A DNA stretch of 58,601 nucleotides from JAHWJR01 sp035942035 (GCA_035942035.1 DASZDK010000052.1:1-58601), one strand, 5' to 3'. Counted from the first letter of the stretch, positions 17,510 through 26,217 are shown. The notes: generated by a model from the letters alone, not told the origin. Numbers and translations are program-made.

Positions 17510-18278
17510 GCCCCGCGCTTGAGCAGGAAGCGGCCCACCAGGATGGACGACTCGTAGAACAAGTACATGGGCAGTGCCAGGGCGAACAGTGTGAAGGGGT
17601 CGCCCGACGGCGTGACCACCGCCACCATGGCGAAGATGCCAACCACGGCCCACCGGCGCCACGACGCCAGTCGTTGCCACGTCAGCACGCCGGCCATCTG
17701 GAGGAAGACCAGGACGATGGGGAACTCGAAGCCGACGCCGAAGGCCAGCATCATGAAGATCACCAGGCTCAGATACTTGTTCGGCGTGTACAGGGGCTGC
17801 AGGCTCTCGCCGCCGATCTGGACGAGGAACTCCAAGGCGTTCGGGAAGGTCCACAGGGCCAGACCGGCACCGAGCAGGAAGAGGACCACCGAGCTGAACA
17901 CGAACGGGATGGCGTAGCGCTTCTCGTTGTCGTACAGCCCCGGGGTGATGAACCGCCACAGCTGCCACAGCACCACCGGTGAGGCGAGGAGCAGGCCGAC
18001 GTAGGCCGACACCTTCAGCCGGATGGAGAAGCTCTCCAGCGGGTCGGTGACGATGAAGTCACACTCCTCGGAGATCGCGCAGTAGGGCGCCTGGAGGATC
18101 TCGAGCACGGGTTCGTAGAGCAGGAACCCCACCACGCCGCCGACGACCAAGGCGATGATCGCCTTGACCAACCGGCTGCGAAGCTCGTTCAGGTGCTCGA
18201 CGAGCGTCATGCTGTCGTCGGCGGACGGCTGCGGCGAGGAGCCGAGCGGCTCCTCGGTGGGCCGTGAGCGCAGGGCCA

Positions 18279-18279
<1 letters not shown>
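17506..18279 (-). CDS. tatC: Sec-independent protein translocase TatC
   Basis: 257-residue polytopic core of the twin-arginine translocase, which binds RR signal peptides. It shows MTLVEHLNELRSRLVKAIIAL with the conserved Glu, F/PLESFSIRLKVSAYVGLLLASPVVLWQLWRFITPGLY, and six predicted membrane helices. The loop after the first helix has a Cys pair (CAISEEC) of unknown meaning. ATG start at 18279 overlaps the tatB stop as TGATG. Confidence 0.96.
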
Positions 18280-18794
<515 letters not shown>

Positions 18795-18801
18795 GAGCCA
18801 A

Positions 18802-18807
18802 ATGCTA
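18802..18807 (-). promoter_or_regulatory. Probable leaderless promoter -10 (TAGCAT) of tatB-tatC-helY
   Basis: TAGCAT on the minus strand ends 7 bases before the GTG start of tatB. There is no ribosome-binding site in the space. Confidence 0.45.
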
Positions 18808-18846
18808 CCGGCGGCCCGGCGAGCCGCCGATCTCTTGCGGTCGCCG

Positions 18847-19173
18847 TCAGTCGTCGATGCGGGACGAACGGGGAAGTGACCGGTCGTCGGCCAGTTCCCG
18901 GTGGAAGCTCAGGAGGTCGTCGTGGGTCAGCGGCGGTCCGTGGCGGGCCTCATCGAGCTCCGCCGGCAGCCGCCACATGGTGAGTGGCGCGCCCCAGGAC
19001 ACCAACAGGTGCACGACCCGGGCGTCGGCCGGCTTGGCCGCCGCCACCCGGCAGGTGGGGCATCGGAAGGCGTACGAACCGGCGCCGTCGTCGACGCAGA
19101 CCCGAACCTGAACCTGGTCGGTGACCAGTTCCACGTCGCCGCAGTCGGGGCAGCTCGCCCGGACCTTCGCCAT
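18847..19173 (-). CDS. Conserved hypothetical zinc-ribbon protein
   Basis: 108 residues, function unknown. Two CxxC pairs, CPDCG at residues 8-12 and CPTC at about 38-41, make a zinc ribbon around a beta-rich segment (VELVTDQVQVRVCVDDGAGSYAFRCPTC). The C-terminal half has no recognisable fold and ends with acidic/basic residues. ATG start at 19173 is preceded by GGAGGAGGA at suitable distance, one of the few classical ribosome-binding sites here, so its message has a leader. It lies between lepB and tatB on the same strand, with a divergent gene beginning at 19279. Confidence 0.75.
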   Translation of the reverse strand: MAKVRASCPDCGDVELVTDQVQVRVCVDDGAGSYAFRCPTCRVAAAKPADARVVHLLVSWGAPLTMWRLPAELDEARHGPPLTHDDLLSFHRELADDRSLPRSSRIDD

Positions 19174-19278
19174 GGCCGTCCTCCTCCGAGTCGGACGCCC
19201 GGCGGGGGGAACCGGGCGTGTTCCCTTTCCATCGACGGTCCGGCGCCCGGTCTTGAGCGCGTCGGGCAGGATGGCGGG

Positions 19279-20016
19279 GTGCCTCCCCGCTATCCGTCGC
19301 TGCTCGAGCCACCGCTGGGCTTCGCTCGCCGAGGCGGCCGGGCGGTGGCGGCAGAGAGCACCACCCTCGAGGCGTTCGGTCGGGCCCTCGATCTTGGCGC
19401 CCCCGGTCTGGAGAGTGACGTGTGGCTGTGCGCCGACGGCGAGCCGGTGCTGCACCACGAGCCCGTCGTTCGCTCCGGCATCCGCCGGCGCCCGCTGAGC
19501 GAGGTGCCCCGGTCTCGGCTGCCGCCGTCGATCCCCTCCCTCGCCGAGGTCTACGACGCCTGCGGCACTGCCTTCGAGCTCTCGCTCGACGTGCACGACG
19601 ACGCGGTTCCGCCCGTGGTCGTCGCTGTCGCCCGGCAGGCCGGGACCGAGGCGCCGGGTCGGCTGTGGCTGTGCTCATCCGACTGGCAGCGGGCAGCGTC
19701 GTGGCGGAAGCTGTCGACGGAGGTCCATGTCGTCGACTCGACGAGGATGCGCCGCATCGCCGAAGGCCCCGAGCGGCGGGCTTCGGCCCTGGCCGCCGCC
19801 GGCGTCGACGCCGTCAAGCTCCCCGAGCGCGACTGGAGCCCGGGTCTGACGACGCTGTTCCACCGCTTCGGCCGTCTGGCCTTCGCCTCGGGAGCCCAGC
19901 ACCGGCGTCAACTCGACGCCCTCCTGGCCATGGGCGTCGACGGCGTCTACAGCGATCAGGTCGACCGCATGGTGGAAGCGCTCGGCGGCCACCCGGACTC
20001 GACGCCTCGGGAATGA
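19279..20016 (+). CDS. Glycerophosphodiester phosphodiesterase-like protein, first catalytic His replaced
   Basis: 245 residues with the order of a GDPD TIM barrel: GFARRGGRAVAAESTTLEAFGRALDLGAPGLESDVWLCADGEPVLHHEP at the N-terminus and DAVKLPERDWSPGLTTLFHRFGRLAFAS, LLAMGVDGVYSDQVDRM near the end. In active enzymes the first motif is A-H-R-G-G and E-N-T; here it is ARRGG (Arg17 in place of His) and EST. The second His (HHEP) and the E-x-D pair remain. Loss of one catalytic His suggests a weakened or changed activity. GTG start at 19279 has CAGGAT 6 bases before it; no domain lies upstream in frame. Convergent with lepB, 11-base gap. Confidence 0.75.
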   Translation: MPPRYPSLLEPPLGFARRGGRAVAAESTTLEAFGRALDLGAPGLESDVWLCADGEPVLHHEPVVRSGIRRRPLSEVPRSRLPPSIPSLAEVYDACGTAFELSLDVHDDAVPPVVVAVARQAGTEAPGRLWLCSSDWQRAASWRKLSTEVHVVDSTRMRRIAEGPERRASALAAAGVDAVKLPERDWSPGLTTLFHRFGRLAFASGAQHRRQLDALLAMGVDGVYSDQVDRMVEALGGHPDSTPRE

Positions 20017-20027
20017 CCTCGAGGTCC

Positions 20028-20822
20028 CTAGAGGAGCTCGAGGTCGTCGAGCGGCCAGACCTTGACGAAGGCCCGGCCGATCACCAGGTCCTCCGGGAGG
20101 GGGCCGAAGAACCGGCTGTCGCGGGAATCACCCCGGTTGTCACCCATGACGAAGACGTGGCCGTCGGGCACGACCAGCGGTTCCAGGTTGGTGGTCTGCA
20201 CGCCGGCCGGCAGGTACGGCTCGGGCAGGGGCTTGCCGTTGATCAGCACCCGTCCGTCCCGGGCTTCGATCCGCTCTCCTCCCAGGGCCACGACCCGCTT
20301 GATGAGGTCCTTCACCTGGCCGGGGCCGTCGTCGGAGGGGCGTTGGAAGACGATCAGGTCCCCCCGATGGATGTCGTGGAGGCGGTAGCTCAGCTTGTTC
20401 ACGAGCACCCGGTCGTCCTCGTCGAGTGCCGGGAACATCGACAGCGACGGGATGAAGAAGGCCTGGACCAGGAACCGGGTGACCACCAGGGCCACCACCA
20501 GGGCACCGCCGAGGATGGTGAGCCACTCGACGACGTTGCGGGCCACGCTGGCCCCGGCGCTGCGCTCGCCACTGGCCGTGGAGCCCGTGGCGGCGAGATC
20601 CGGCGTCCCGGGGCCGTCTTCGCCCGGCACGGGCTCCGGTTCTTCTGCGGCCGGTTCGCCTGCGGCCGGTCGGTCCCCGGTCGCATCGCCGTCGGGACCG
20701 GTCATCCCCGCCTCGGGCGGGCGAGCATCACGAGCCCGCTCCTCGGGGGTCACCACGGGAGCGGCGTTGTCGACCTCCGGGGTACCGGGGGTGAGCTCGG
20801 GGGCGGCGGGGGGATCGCTCAC
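20028..20822 (-). CDS. lepB: Signal peptidase I
   Basis: 264 residues. An unusually long N-terminal acidic, Pro/Ala-rich cytoplasmic region (about residues 1-90) precedes one membrane helix (VVEWLTILGGALVVALVVTRFLV). Then come the Ser motif IPSLSMFPAL, the Lys motif KRVVALGGERIE and the box E GDNRGDSRDSRFFGPLP. It cleaves signal peptides of Sec and Tat substrates, which fits its place next to the tat genes. GTG start at 20822 overlaps the pafC stop as GTGA. Confidence 0.95.
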   Translation of the reverse strand: MSDPPAAPELTPGTPEVDNAAPVVTPEERARDARPPEAGMTGPDGDATGDRPAAGEPAAEEPEPVPGEDGPGTPDLAATGSTASGERSAGASVARNVVEWLTILGGALVVALVVTRFLVQAFFIPSLSMFPALDEDDRVLVNKLSYRLHDIHRGDLIVFQRPSDDGPGQVKDLIKRVVALGGERIEARDGRVLINGKPLPEPYLPAGVQTTNLEPLVVPDGHVFVMGDNRGDSRDSRFFGPLPEDLVIGRAFVKVWPLDDLELL

Positions 20823-21781
20823 TCCAGACCGAGGCTAACGGCTCGTCCTCGCCGATAGCGGTCCAGGACACGGGCGGCGGCGGCAGGCCCGACTCCGTCA
20901 TCTCCCTGCACGATCGTCGCCGCCGGGCCCAGCCTCAGCACCAGCCGCTCCAGCCACGCCCGCTCGCTGATGGCCAGGGTCACCCGGACACGCCCGCCGT
21001 CGAGCTCGACGCACTCCTCCACCGGGTACCGCTCACACACCCAGCGGGCCCGTGGCTCGAGCTCGAGCACCACCCGCGGGTCACCCGGGGCGGGCTCGAA
21101 CACCGTGCGGGGCTCGACCTCGTGGCGGCGGTCGAACGCACGGTCGAGCACGGCGATGGAGCGGACACGGTCGACCCGGAAGCGCCGTGGCGCCCGGGCG
21201 AGGTGGCAGTAGGCGCTGAGGTACCACTCTCCCTCGGCGGCGAACACGGCATGGGGGTCGATCACCCGGCGGGTGCGCTCGTCCCGGCCGTAGGCGTAGT
21301 AGTCGATCTCGACCTGGCGCCGGGCCCAGATCGCCGTGCGGAGTGCCTCCAGCACCGCCTCGGGAGCGGACCCCAGGTCGACGTCCAACGCCTCGCCGGG
21401 GTCGACGCCGAGCACGCCCGCCAGCTTGGCCAGGCCCCGGGCCAGTGGCCCCTCGGCATCGGAGCCGGGGACGGCGAGCAACGCCGTCCCCGCGGCCACC
21501 AGTGCCAGCCCCTCCTCGGGCGTCAGGCGCAGCGGGCGCTCGAGGTAGTCCGCGTACCGGATCCACACCCGCCCGTCCGCCACCAGCACGTCGATGAGCG
21601 AATCCGGCGTGAAGGGGTGCACGCCGCAGAGGAAGAGCAGGTCGAGCTCGGCCACCAGCTCGTCCTGGCTCAGCCCGAACCGCGAGCACACCTCGTCGAG
21701 GGTCGGCCCGTCGCGAGCCACCACCCACGGCACCAGGGCGAGCAGCCGGCGCAGCCTGGCGTCGGCGCTGCGGCGGGCCAT
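20819..21781 (-). CDS. pafC: WYL-domain transcriptional regulator PafC
   Basis: 320 residues with an N-terminal winged helix (RLRRLLALVPWVVARDGPTLDEVCSRFGLSQDELVAELDLL), a central WYL domain (RRQVEIDYYAYGRDERTRRVIDPHAVFAAEGEWYLSAYCHLARAPRRFRVDRV) and a WCX C-terminal domain. In actinobacteria PafB and PafC act together to activate the RecA-independent DNA-damage response. ATG start at 21781 overlaps the pafB stop as TGATG. It lacks a direct role in pupylation despite the name. Confidence 0.92.
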   Translation of the reverse strand: MARRSADARLRRLLALVPWVVARDGPTLDEVCSRFGLSQDELVAELDLLFLCGVHPFTPDSLIDVLVADGRVWIRYADYLERPLRLTPEEGLALVAAGTALLAVPGSDAEGPLARGLAKLAGVLGVDPGEALDVDLGSAPEAVLEALRTAIWARRQVEIDYYAYGRDERTRRVIDPHAVFAAEGEWYLSAYCHLARAPRRFRVDRVRSIAVLDRAFDRRHEVEPRTVFEPAPGDPRVVLELEPRARWVCERYPVEECVELDGGRVRVTLAISERAWLERLVLRLGPAATIVQGDDGVGPAAAARVLDRYRRGRAVSLGLE

Positions 21782-22710
21782 CAGGCACGCTCCCCTGCCA
21801 GCTCCCGCAACCAGGCCACCATGTCGGCCCGCAGCTCCGGTGGCCCCAGCACCTCGGCGTGGTCGAGGAAGCCCAGGACGAACGACCGGAAGGCGTCACG
21901 GTTGGTGACCCTGAGGGCGACCTCGACCCCGTGGGCATCCTCGGCCACCACAGCGTCGCCTCCCAGGTGGTCGACCGCCCACCCCGCCAGGTCGGCATCG
22001 ACCCGGACCCTGGCGTCGAGCGGCTCCTCGTCGCCCATCTCCCAGGGCCGGCCACCACCGGGGTCGAGGGAGCGGGGCCGCTCGAAGCCGCCCGGCTCGC
22101 CCAGCGTGACCTCGCCCTCGACGCGGTCGAGGCGGAACTGCCGCGAGGCGCCTCTCGCGTGGTCCTCGCCGTCGAGGTACCAGCGGCCCCGGGTGAAGGA
22201 CAGACGGTGGGGATCGACGGTGCGCTGCTCACCGCGGTAGCCGAAGGTCACCGGCCGGCGCTCCGACACGGCGGTGAACAGGGGAACGAGCTGCGGGATG
22301 GTCGGCACGGCGGCGAGGGTGTCGGCCGCGTCGCCCCCCGCCGGCACTCCACCCAACTTCCAGATGGCCTCGGTCCCACGCAGGCCGTCGAGCTGCACGG
22401 TTGCGGCAGCCAGGTGGATGGCGGCCAGCTCGTCGGGCTGGAGCCCGGGGTCGCGCAGGGCGTACTGGTCACGGGGGATCAAGTAGCCCTCGACCGCGGG
22501 ATCGGTGCCGGGGACCTCCCGCAGGACCAGGGGGATGCCCATCTCCCGCAAGGCGTCCTTGTCCCGCTCGAAGGCCCGGCGGAACGAGCCCCGGTCGTCG
22601 TCACCGGGGGGATAGCCAGGGACCCGCTCGCGGATCTCCGCCCGGGTGAGTGGACGAGTGGCGGTGAGCAGGGCGGCCGTGAGGTTGAGCAGACGCTCGA
22701 CACGCGACAC
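21781..22710 (-). CDS. pafB: WYL-domain transcriptional regulator PafB
   Basis: 309 residues, paralogue of PafC: winged helix (VERLLNLTAALLTATRPLTRAEIRERVPGYP), FERDKDALREMGIPL, then a WYL domain (RPVTFGYRGEQRTVDPHRLSFTRGRWYLDGEDHARGASRQFRLDRV) and WCX domain. Two adjacent GTG codons (22710 and 22713) could start it; a TACCAT hexamer is 8 or 5 bases upstream, favouring 22710. It heads the pafB-pafC-lepB unit and diverges from a small membrane protein gene. Confidence 0.92.
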   Translation of the reverse strand: MSRVERLLNLTAALLTATRPLTRAEIRERVPGYPPGDDDRGSFRRAFERDKDALREMGIPLVLREVPGTDPAVEGYLIPRDQYALRDPGLQPDELAAIHLAAATVQLDGLRGTEAIWKLGGVPAGGDAADTLAAVPTIPQLVPLFTAVSERRPVTFGYRGEQRTVDPHRLSFTRGRWYLDGEDHARGASRQFRLDRVEGEVTLGEPGGFERPRSLDPGGGRPWEMGDEEPLDARVRVDADLAGWAVDHLGGDAVVAEDAHGVEVALRVTNRDAFRSFVLGFLDHAEVLGPPELRADMVAWLRELAGERA

Positions 22711-22718
22711 CACCGGCG

Positions 22719-22724
22719 ATGGTA
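22719..22724 (-). promoter_or_regulatory. Probable leaderless promoter -10 (TACCAT) of pafBC-lepB
   Basis: TACCAT on the minus strand is 8 bases before the GTG at 22710. It is 63 bases from the oppositely directed TACGGT of the small membrane protein gene, so the two share a divergent control region. Confidence 0.4.
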
Positions 22725-22787
22725 CCGGCGGGCGGGCGACGGCCAGGACCCCGGAGACTTGTGACGGCTCGCCGTACGCCCGACGGG

Positions 22788-22793
22788 TACGGT
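22788..22793 (+). promoter_or_regulatory. Probable leaderless promoter -10 (TACGGT)
   Basis: TACGGT ends 7 bases before the GTG at 22801. No ribosome-binding site lies between. Confidence 0.45.
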
Positions 22794-22800
22794 CCTGGGC

Positions 22801-23010
22801 GTGGACCCTGTGCCGCTGATCTTCCTCGTCGTGGTCGTCGGCGCCGCCGCCGTGCTGCTGCCCTTCCTGGTGCGGCTGCAGCGCGCCGCTCGCCAGGCGC
22901 TGGAGGCGGTGCGGGGGATGGAGGCCCAGCTCGAGTCCCTGCGCGCCGAGCAGAACCCCGCCGGCCCCGACGACCACCTCCCGCCGCCCCAAGGGCCGCC
23001 CCGGGAATGA
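22801..23010 (+). CDS. Small hypothetical membrane-anchored protein
   Basis: 69 residues, unrecognised. One strong membrane helix (PLIFLVVVVGAAAVLLPFLV, residues 5-24) is followed by a charged helix with coiled-coil character (RLQRAARQALEAVRGMEAQLESLRAEQ) and a Pro-rich tail. The call as a gene rests on the leaderless promoter, high-GC third positions and its place in an otherwise empty gap. It is divergent from pafB. Confidence 0.55.
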   Translation: MDPVPLIFLVVVVGAAAVLLPFLVRLQRAARQALEAVRGMEAQLESLRAEQNPAGPDDHLPPPQGPPRE

Positions 23011-23050
23011 GCCGATGGCGCTGCGGCGGGCCGCCGCCCACCTCCCGCCC

Positions 23051-24130
23051 TCAGCGGGCGACGTGGGCGGCGGCGGTCCCGGCGGCGCCTGCCACCGCGT
23101 AGAAGCCGGGGTCGGCTGCCGGCAGCCGACCCATCGACGGGACGTGAAGGTCGTGGTCGGCCAGGAGGGCCGGGACGCCGGGGTCGGCCACCGAGAGCAG
23201 GCGGTGACGATCGGCCACGCCGCTGGCCTCTAGGTCGCGGCGGAGCCGGGCCTCGAACTGCCCACGGGGCACCCCGATGGTGGCCCGGGCCCGGGCGAGC
23301 AGGGACAGCACGGTCAGGGTGTGGTGGCTGACCCCCTGGTGACGGAGCCGGGGGTCGGCAAGCGAGAAGCGCACGGCGGCGATGGGGCGGCCGCCCAGGG
23401 ATTCGGCGGCGTCGAGGGCGGGAGCCACCTCCAGCCCGCTGTACCCGAGGCGGGTCGCGGTCCCCGCCGATCCGGGGCCCATGCCCACCACCACGACGTC
23501 GGCTCCGGCCACCCGCCGGGCCACGGCGAGCGCCGACGGCACGTTGAGCGCCTCGTGGTCGCCGCCAAAGGCGTGGCCGGCGGTCACCGTGGCGTCGAGC
23601 AGGCCCCGGGCCTTCATGTCCGCCACCAGATCGGAGGTGGCCAGCGGCAGGGCGCCGGCATCGGTCATGACGTAGGCCAACCGCAGCTCCGGGCGCAGGT
23701 GCTTGAGGGCCACGGTCACGCACGGGACCTGGCTGTGGAGGCTGCAGACCACGACGGGGACGCCGTCGAGGTCGTCGGCCTCGGCGAGGCCGCCGGCGTG
23801 GAACTCCTCGGCAGCGCCGGTGTCGGCCTGGAGGCTCGTGTAGCGCAACTTCATGCTGTGGCCCGGACCGGGCGAGCGCCACTCGACCCGTGACAGGTTC
23901 CAGTGCACGACGTCCCACCCGCCGGTTCCCAGTCCCAGCTCGATTGCAGTGGTGTTCACCACGACGCGATCACCCACTGCCACCGGACCGAGGAGCTCGG
24001 TGAGCACGTAGGCCCGGCCCCCTGCCTCGCCGGCGGTGGTCCCCGCATCGCTGGAGGTGGTCTCGATGCGCTGCAGGCCCGGTCGCTCCTCGGTGATGGC
24101 GACGACGGTGGCGGTGCGGAAGGAAGGCAC
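23051..24130 (-). CDS. DUF3866 family protein
   Basis: 359 residues, matching the DUF3866 family, which has no known function. Distinct segments are LTELLGPVAVGDRVVVNTTAIELGLGTGGWDVVHWNL, VPVVVCSLHSQVPCVTVALKH, DAGALPLATSDLV, TAGHAFGGDHEALNVPSAL and VVVGMGPGSAGTATRLGYSG, the last looking like a nucleotide- or dinucleotide-binding glycine loop. GTG start at 24130, 33 bases after the pafA stop on the same strand, so probably in one operon with pafA. Its repeated linkage to pafA/pafBC in actinobacteria suggests, but does not prove, a role with pupylation or DNA-damage control. Confidence 0.85.
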   Translation of the reverse strand: MPSFRTATVVAITEERPGLQRIETTSSDAGTTAGEAGGRAYVLTELLGPVAVGDRVVVNTTAIELGLGTGGWDVVHWNLSRVEWRSPGPGHSMKLRYTSLQADTGAAEEFHAGGLAEADDLDGVPVVVCSLHSQVPCVTVALKHLRPELRLAYVMTDAGALPLATSDLVADMKARGLLDATVTAGHAFGGDHEALNVPSALAVARRVAGADVVVVGMGPGSAGTATRLGYSGLEVAPALDAAESLGGRPIAAVRFSLADPRLRHQGVSHHTLTVLSLLARARATIGVPRGQFEARLRRDLEASGVADRHRLLSVADPGVPALLADHDLHVPSMGRLPAADPGFYAVAGAAGTAAAHVAR

Positions 24131-24163
24131 GGCCGTCTCAGCCGGTGTTCGACGGCTGGACGA

Positions 24164-25531
24164 TCACAACGAGGCGATCAGCCGTTCGACTCGCTCGTCC
24201 CTGGACTTGAACGGATCCTTGCACAACACGGTCCTCTGGGCCTGGTCATTGAGCTTCAGGTGCACCCAGTCGACGGTGTAGTCGCGCTTGCGTTCCTTGG
24301 CCCGGCGGATGAACTCCCCACGCAACCGGGCACGCGTGGTCTGCGGGGGCTCGAGCGAGCCGGGCCCGGCTCGATCGACCTCCTCGTCGGTGCACATGCG
24401 GTCGACCAGGTCACGGGCCTGCAGTCGGTAGAACAGCCCCCGTTCCCGGTTCACGTCGTGGTACTGCAGGTCCATCAAGGCCACTCGGGGATGCATCAGC
24501 GGCAGGTCGTGGCGGTCGCGGTAGGCCTCGATCAGGTTGTGCTTGATGACCCAATCACACTCCCGGTCGAGCGAGAGGGGATCCTTGGCCAGGCCGGTCA
24601 GGCAGTGCTCCCACATGCGCAACGCCTGCTCCTCGAGGGGGCTCACGCCCTTGGCCTCGGCGTAGCGCAGCGCCCGGTTCAGGTATTCGCTCTGGATGTC
24701 GAGGGCGCTCACCTCTCGGCCGTGGGCCAGCCGCACCCGCTTCCGGCACGTCGTGTCGTGGCTGATCTCGCGGATGGCACGGATGGGGTTCTCCAGTGTC
24801 ATGTCCCGGAGCACCACCCCTGGATCCTCGAGCATCCGCAGCAGGATGGAGGTGGCGCCCACCTTGAGGAAGGTGGCGTACTCGCTCATGTTGGAGTCAC
24901 CCACGATGACGTGCAGGCGCCGGTAGCGCTCGGCGTCGGCATGGGGCTCGTCCCGCGTGTTGATGATGGGGCGACTCCGGGTCGTGGCGCTGGAGACGCC
25001 CTCCCAGATGTGTTCCGCCCGCTGGGAGACGCAGTACATGGCTCCGCGAGCGGTCTGGAGCACCTTGCCGGCGCCAGCGTAGATCTGGCGGGACACGAGG
25101 AAGGGGATGAGCACCTCGGCGTAGTGGCCGAAGTCGTCACGCCGGCTGGTGAGGTAGTTCTCGTGACATCCGTAGGAGTTGCCGGCGGAGTCGGTGTTGT
25201 TCTTGAACAAGTAGATGACCCCCCGGATGCCCTCCTCACGGAGGCGCTGCTCGGCGAAGGTCAGCAGTTGTTCGAGGATCCGTTCCCCGGCCTTGTCGTG
25301 GACCACGAGGTCATGGATGGAGTCGCACTCGGGCGTGGCGTACTCGGGATGACTGCCCACGTCGAGGTACAGACGAGCGCCGTTCTCCAGGAACACGTTG
25401 CTGCTGCGGCCCCACGACACGACGCGGCGGAAGAGGTAGCGGGCCACCTCGTCCGGGCTGAGCCGGCGCTGACCACGCAGGGTGCAGGTGACGCCGTACT
25501 CGTTCTCCAGCCCGAAGATCCTCCGGTCCAT
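24164..25531 (-). CDS. pafA: Pup--protein ligase PafA
   Basis: 455 residues. ATP-dependent ligase that joins the C-terminal Glu of Pup to substrate lysines, marking them for the proteasome. It belongs to the carboxylate-amine ligase fold and starts FGLENEYGV, with the Mg-binding Glu at residue 9, then LDVGSHPEYATPECDSI with the catalytic Asp, KNNTDSAGNSYGCHENYL and SQRAEHIWEG. ATG at 25531 is chosen over a GTG three codons earlier because MDRRIFGLENEYG is the family N-terminus and TAGCGT lies 7 bases upstream. The region just upstream is a palindromic repeat. Confidence 0.96.
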   Translation of the reverse strand: MDRRIFGLENEYGVTCTLRGQRRLSPDEVARYLFRRVVSWGRSSNVFLENGARLYLDVGSHPEYATPECDSIHDLVVHDKAGERILEQLLTFAEQRLREEGIRGVIYLFKNNTDSAGNSYGCHENYLTSRRDDFGHYAEVLIPFLVSRQIYAGAGKVLQTARGAMYCVSQRAEHIWEGVSSATTRSRPIINTRDEPHADAERYRRLHVIVGDSNMSEYATFLKVGATSILLRMLEDPGVVLRDMTLENPIRAIREISHDTTCRKRVRLAHGREVSALDIQSEYLNRALRYAEAKGVSPLEEQALRMWEHCLTGLAKDPLSLDRECDWVIKHNLIEAYRDRHDLPLMHPRVALMDLQYHDVNRERGLFYRLQARDLVDRMCTDEEVDRAGPGSLEPPQTTRARLRGEFIRRAKERKRDYTVDWVHLKLNDQAQRTVLCKDPFKSRDERVERLIASL

Positions 25532-25538
25532 CGGCGTC

Positions 25539-25544
25539 ACGCTA
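25539..25544 (-). promoter_or_regulatory. Probable leaderless promoter -10 (TAGCGT) of pafA
   Basis: TAGCGT on the minus strand is 7 bases before the pafA ATG. With a 17-base spacer, the -35 position would fall on the loop (GATTAT) of the repeat core at 25562-25567, so the repeat supplies the upstream promoter region. Confidence 0.45.
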
Positions 25545-25550
25545 TCTGCC

Positions 25551-25665
25551 TTGCGCCGGCGATAATCCGCCGGCGCCCGTTTGCACGGAGCTGGGACCAG
25601 TCCTCGTCGCTGCTCCGCCTGGCGGACTCCGCAGCCTCGCCAGTGCGATAATCCGCCGGCGCCCT
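25551..25665 (-). repeat. Dispersed palindromic repeat, copy 3 (inverted, two cores)
   Basis: Core 1 is GCGCCGGCG (25553-25561), loop ATAATC, CGCCGGCGC (25568-25576), a perfect 9-bp stem. Core 2 has the same loop and right arm (25648-25662) but a decayed left arm. Between them, on the minus strand, are CTGCGGAGTCCGCCAGGCGG and CAGCTCCGTGCAAACGGG, as in copy 1. Core spacing (about 86 bases) is close to that in copy 1 (about 82). It begins 7 bases from the pafA -10. Further GCCGGCGCC fragments continue to about 25757. Confidence 0.8.
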
Positions 25666-25788
25666 GCCGCCGGCCACTCCCGCCGCCGCAGGCGGCCCCC
25701 CTGGATGGCGGCCAGGAGAGGGCAGCGCGGAGGGCGACGGCTCCGCCGGCGCCCGGAGCACGATCAAAGTCGCACGAGTGGAGCGAGC

Positions 25789-25828
25789 GCAGCGAGCGAA
25801 CAAGGGCGAAACCCGCAGCGAGCGAACG
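25789..25828 (+). repeat. Short direct repeat CGCAGCGAGCGAAC
   Basis: CGCAGCGAGCGAAC occurs at 25789-25802 and 25815-25828, 26 bases apart, in the gap between pafA and the DUF2007 gene. With the palindromic repeat at 25551-25665 it fills nearly the whole 335-base gap; no gene is seen there. Confidence 0.65.
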
Positions 25829-25863
25829 ACGGCGAAGCTCTCCGCAGCGTTGCCGACCCTCAG

Positions 25864-25869
25864 TAAGCT
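25864..25869 (+). promoter_or_regulatory. Probable leaderless promoter -10 (TAAGCT)
   Basis: TAAGCT ends 6 bases before the GTG at 25876. Confidence 0.45.
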
Positions 25870-25875
25870 CACCAG

Positions 25876-26208
25876 GTGGCCGAGCTGAGGATGGTGCCGC
25901 TGGCCAAGGTGCCTTCGGGCTTCCATGCCCGGGTCCTGGCCGCTCGGTTGGGATCGGAGGGTGTGGTCACCCAGCTCCGTGGTGGTGGCGTCGACGGTCC
26001 CTATCCCATGGGCCCCGTGGAGGTGCTGGTGGACGAGCCCGACCTGGCGCTGGCCCGGGAGCTCCTGCTCCTCGACGAGGTGGAGTCGGCCTTCGACGAC
26101 GACGGCGGCATGGACGGTCCCGGCCGTGTCGTGCAAGTGTCGCTCTGGCTGGCCCTGCTGGTGGTGGTGGCCCTGGTGGTCCAGGCCTACGTCAACACCG
26201 TCGCCTAG
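25876..26208 (+). CDS. DUF2007-like protein with C-terminal membrane helix
   Basis: 110 residues. The N-terminal part (MVPLAKVPSGFHARVLAARLGSEGVVTQLRGGGVDGPYPMGPVEVLVDEPDLALARELLL) looks like the DUF2007 putative signal-transducing fold, with one C-terminal membrane helix (VSLWLALLVVVALVVQAYV). GTG start at 25876. It is the only plus-strand gene inside the Pup locus, placed between pafA and prcA, and convergent with prcA with a 9-base gap. Function unknown. Confidence 0.7.
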   Translation: MAELRMVPLAKVPSGFHARVLAARLGSEGVVTQLRGGGVDGPYPMGPVEVLVDEPDLALARELLLLDEVESAFDDDGGMDGPGRVVQVSLWLALLVVVALVVQAYVNTVA

Positions 26209-26217
26209 GGCACCCCG

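Noticed and set aside
20017..20060. Bidirectional terminator between the GDPD-like gene and lepB
   Set aside because: CTCGAG-type short inverted pairs exist but they are short and overlap coding ends; too weak to call.
25666..25875. Additional small gene in the pafA-DUF2007 gap
   Set aside because: Reading frames here are short and made of repeat fragments (GCCGGCGCC, CGCAGCGAGCGAAC); no ribosome-binding site or codon pattern supports translation.
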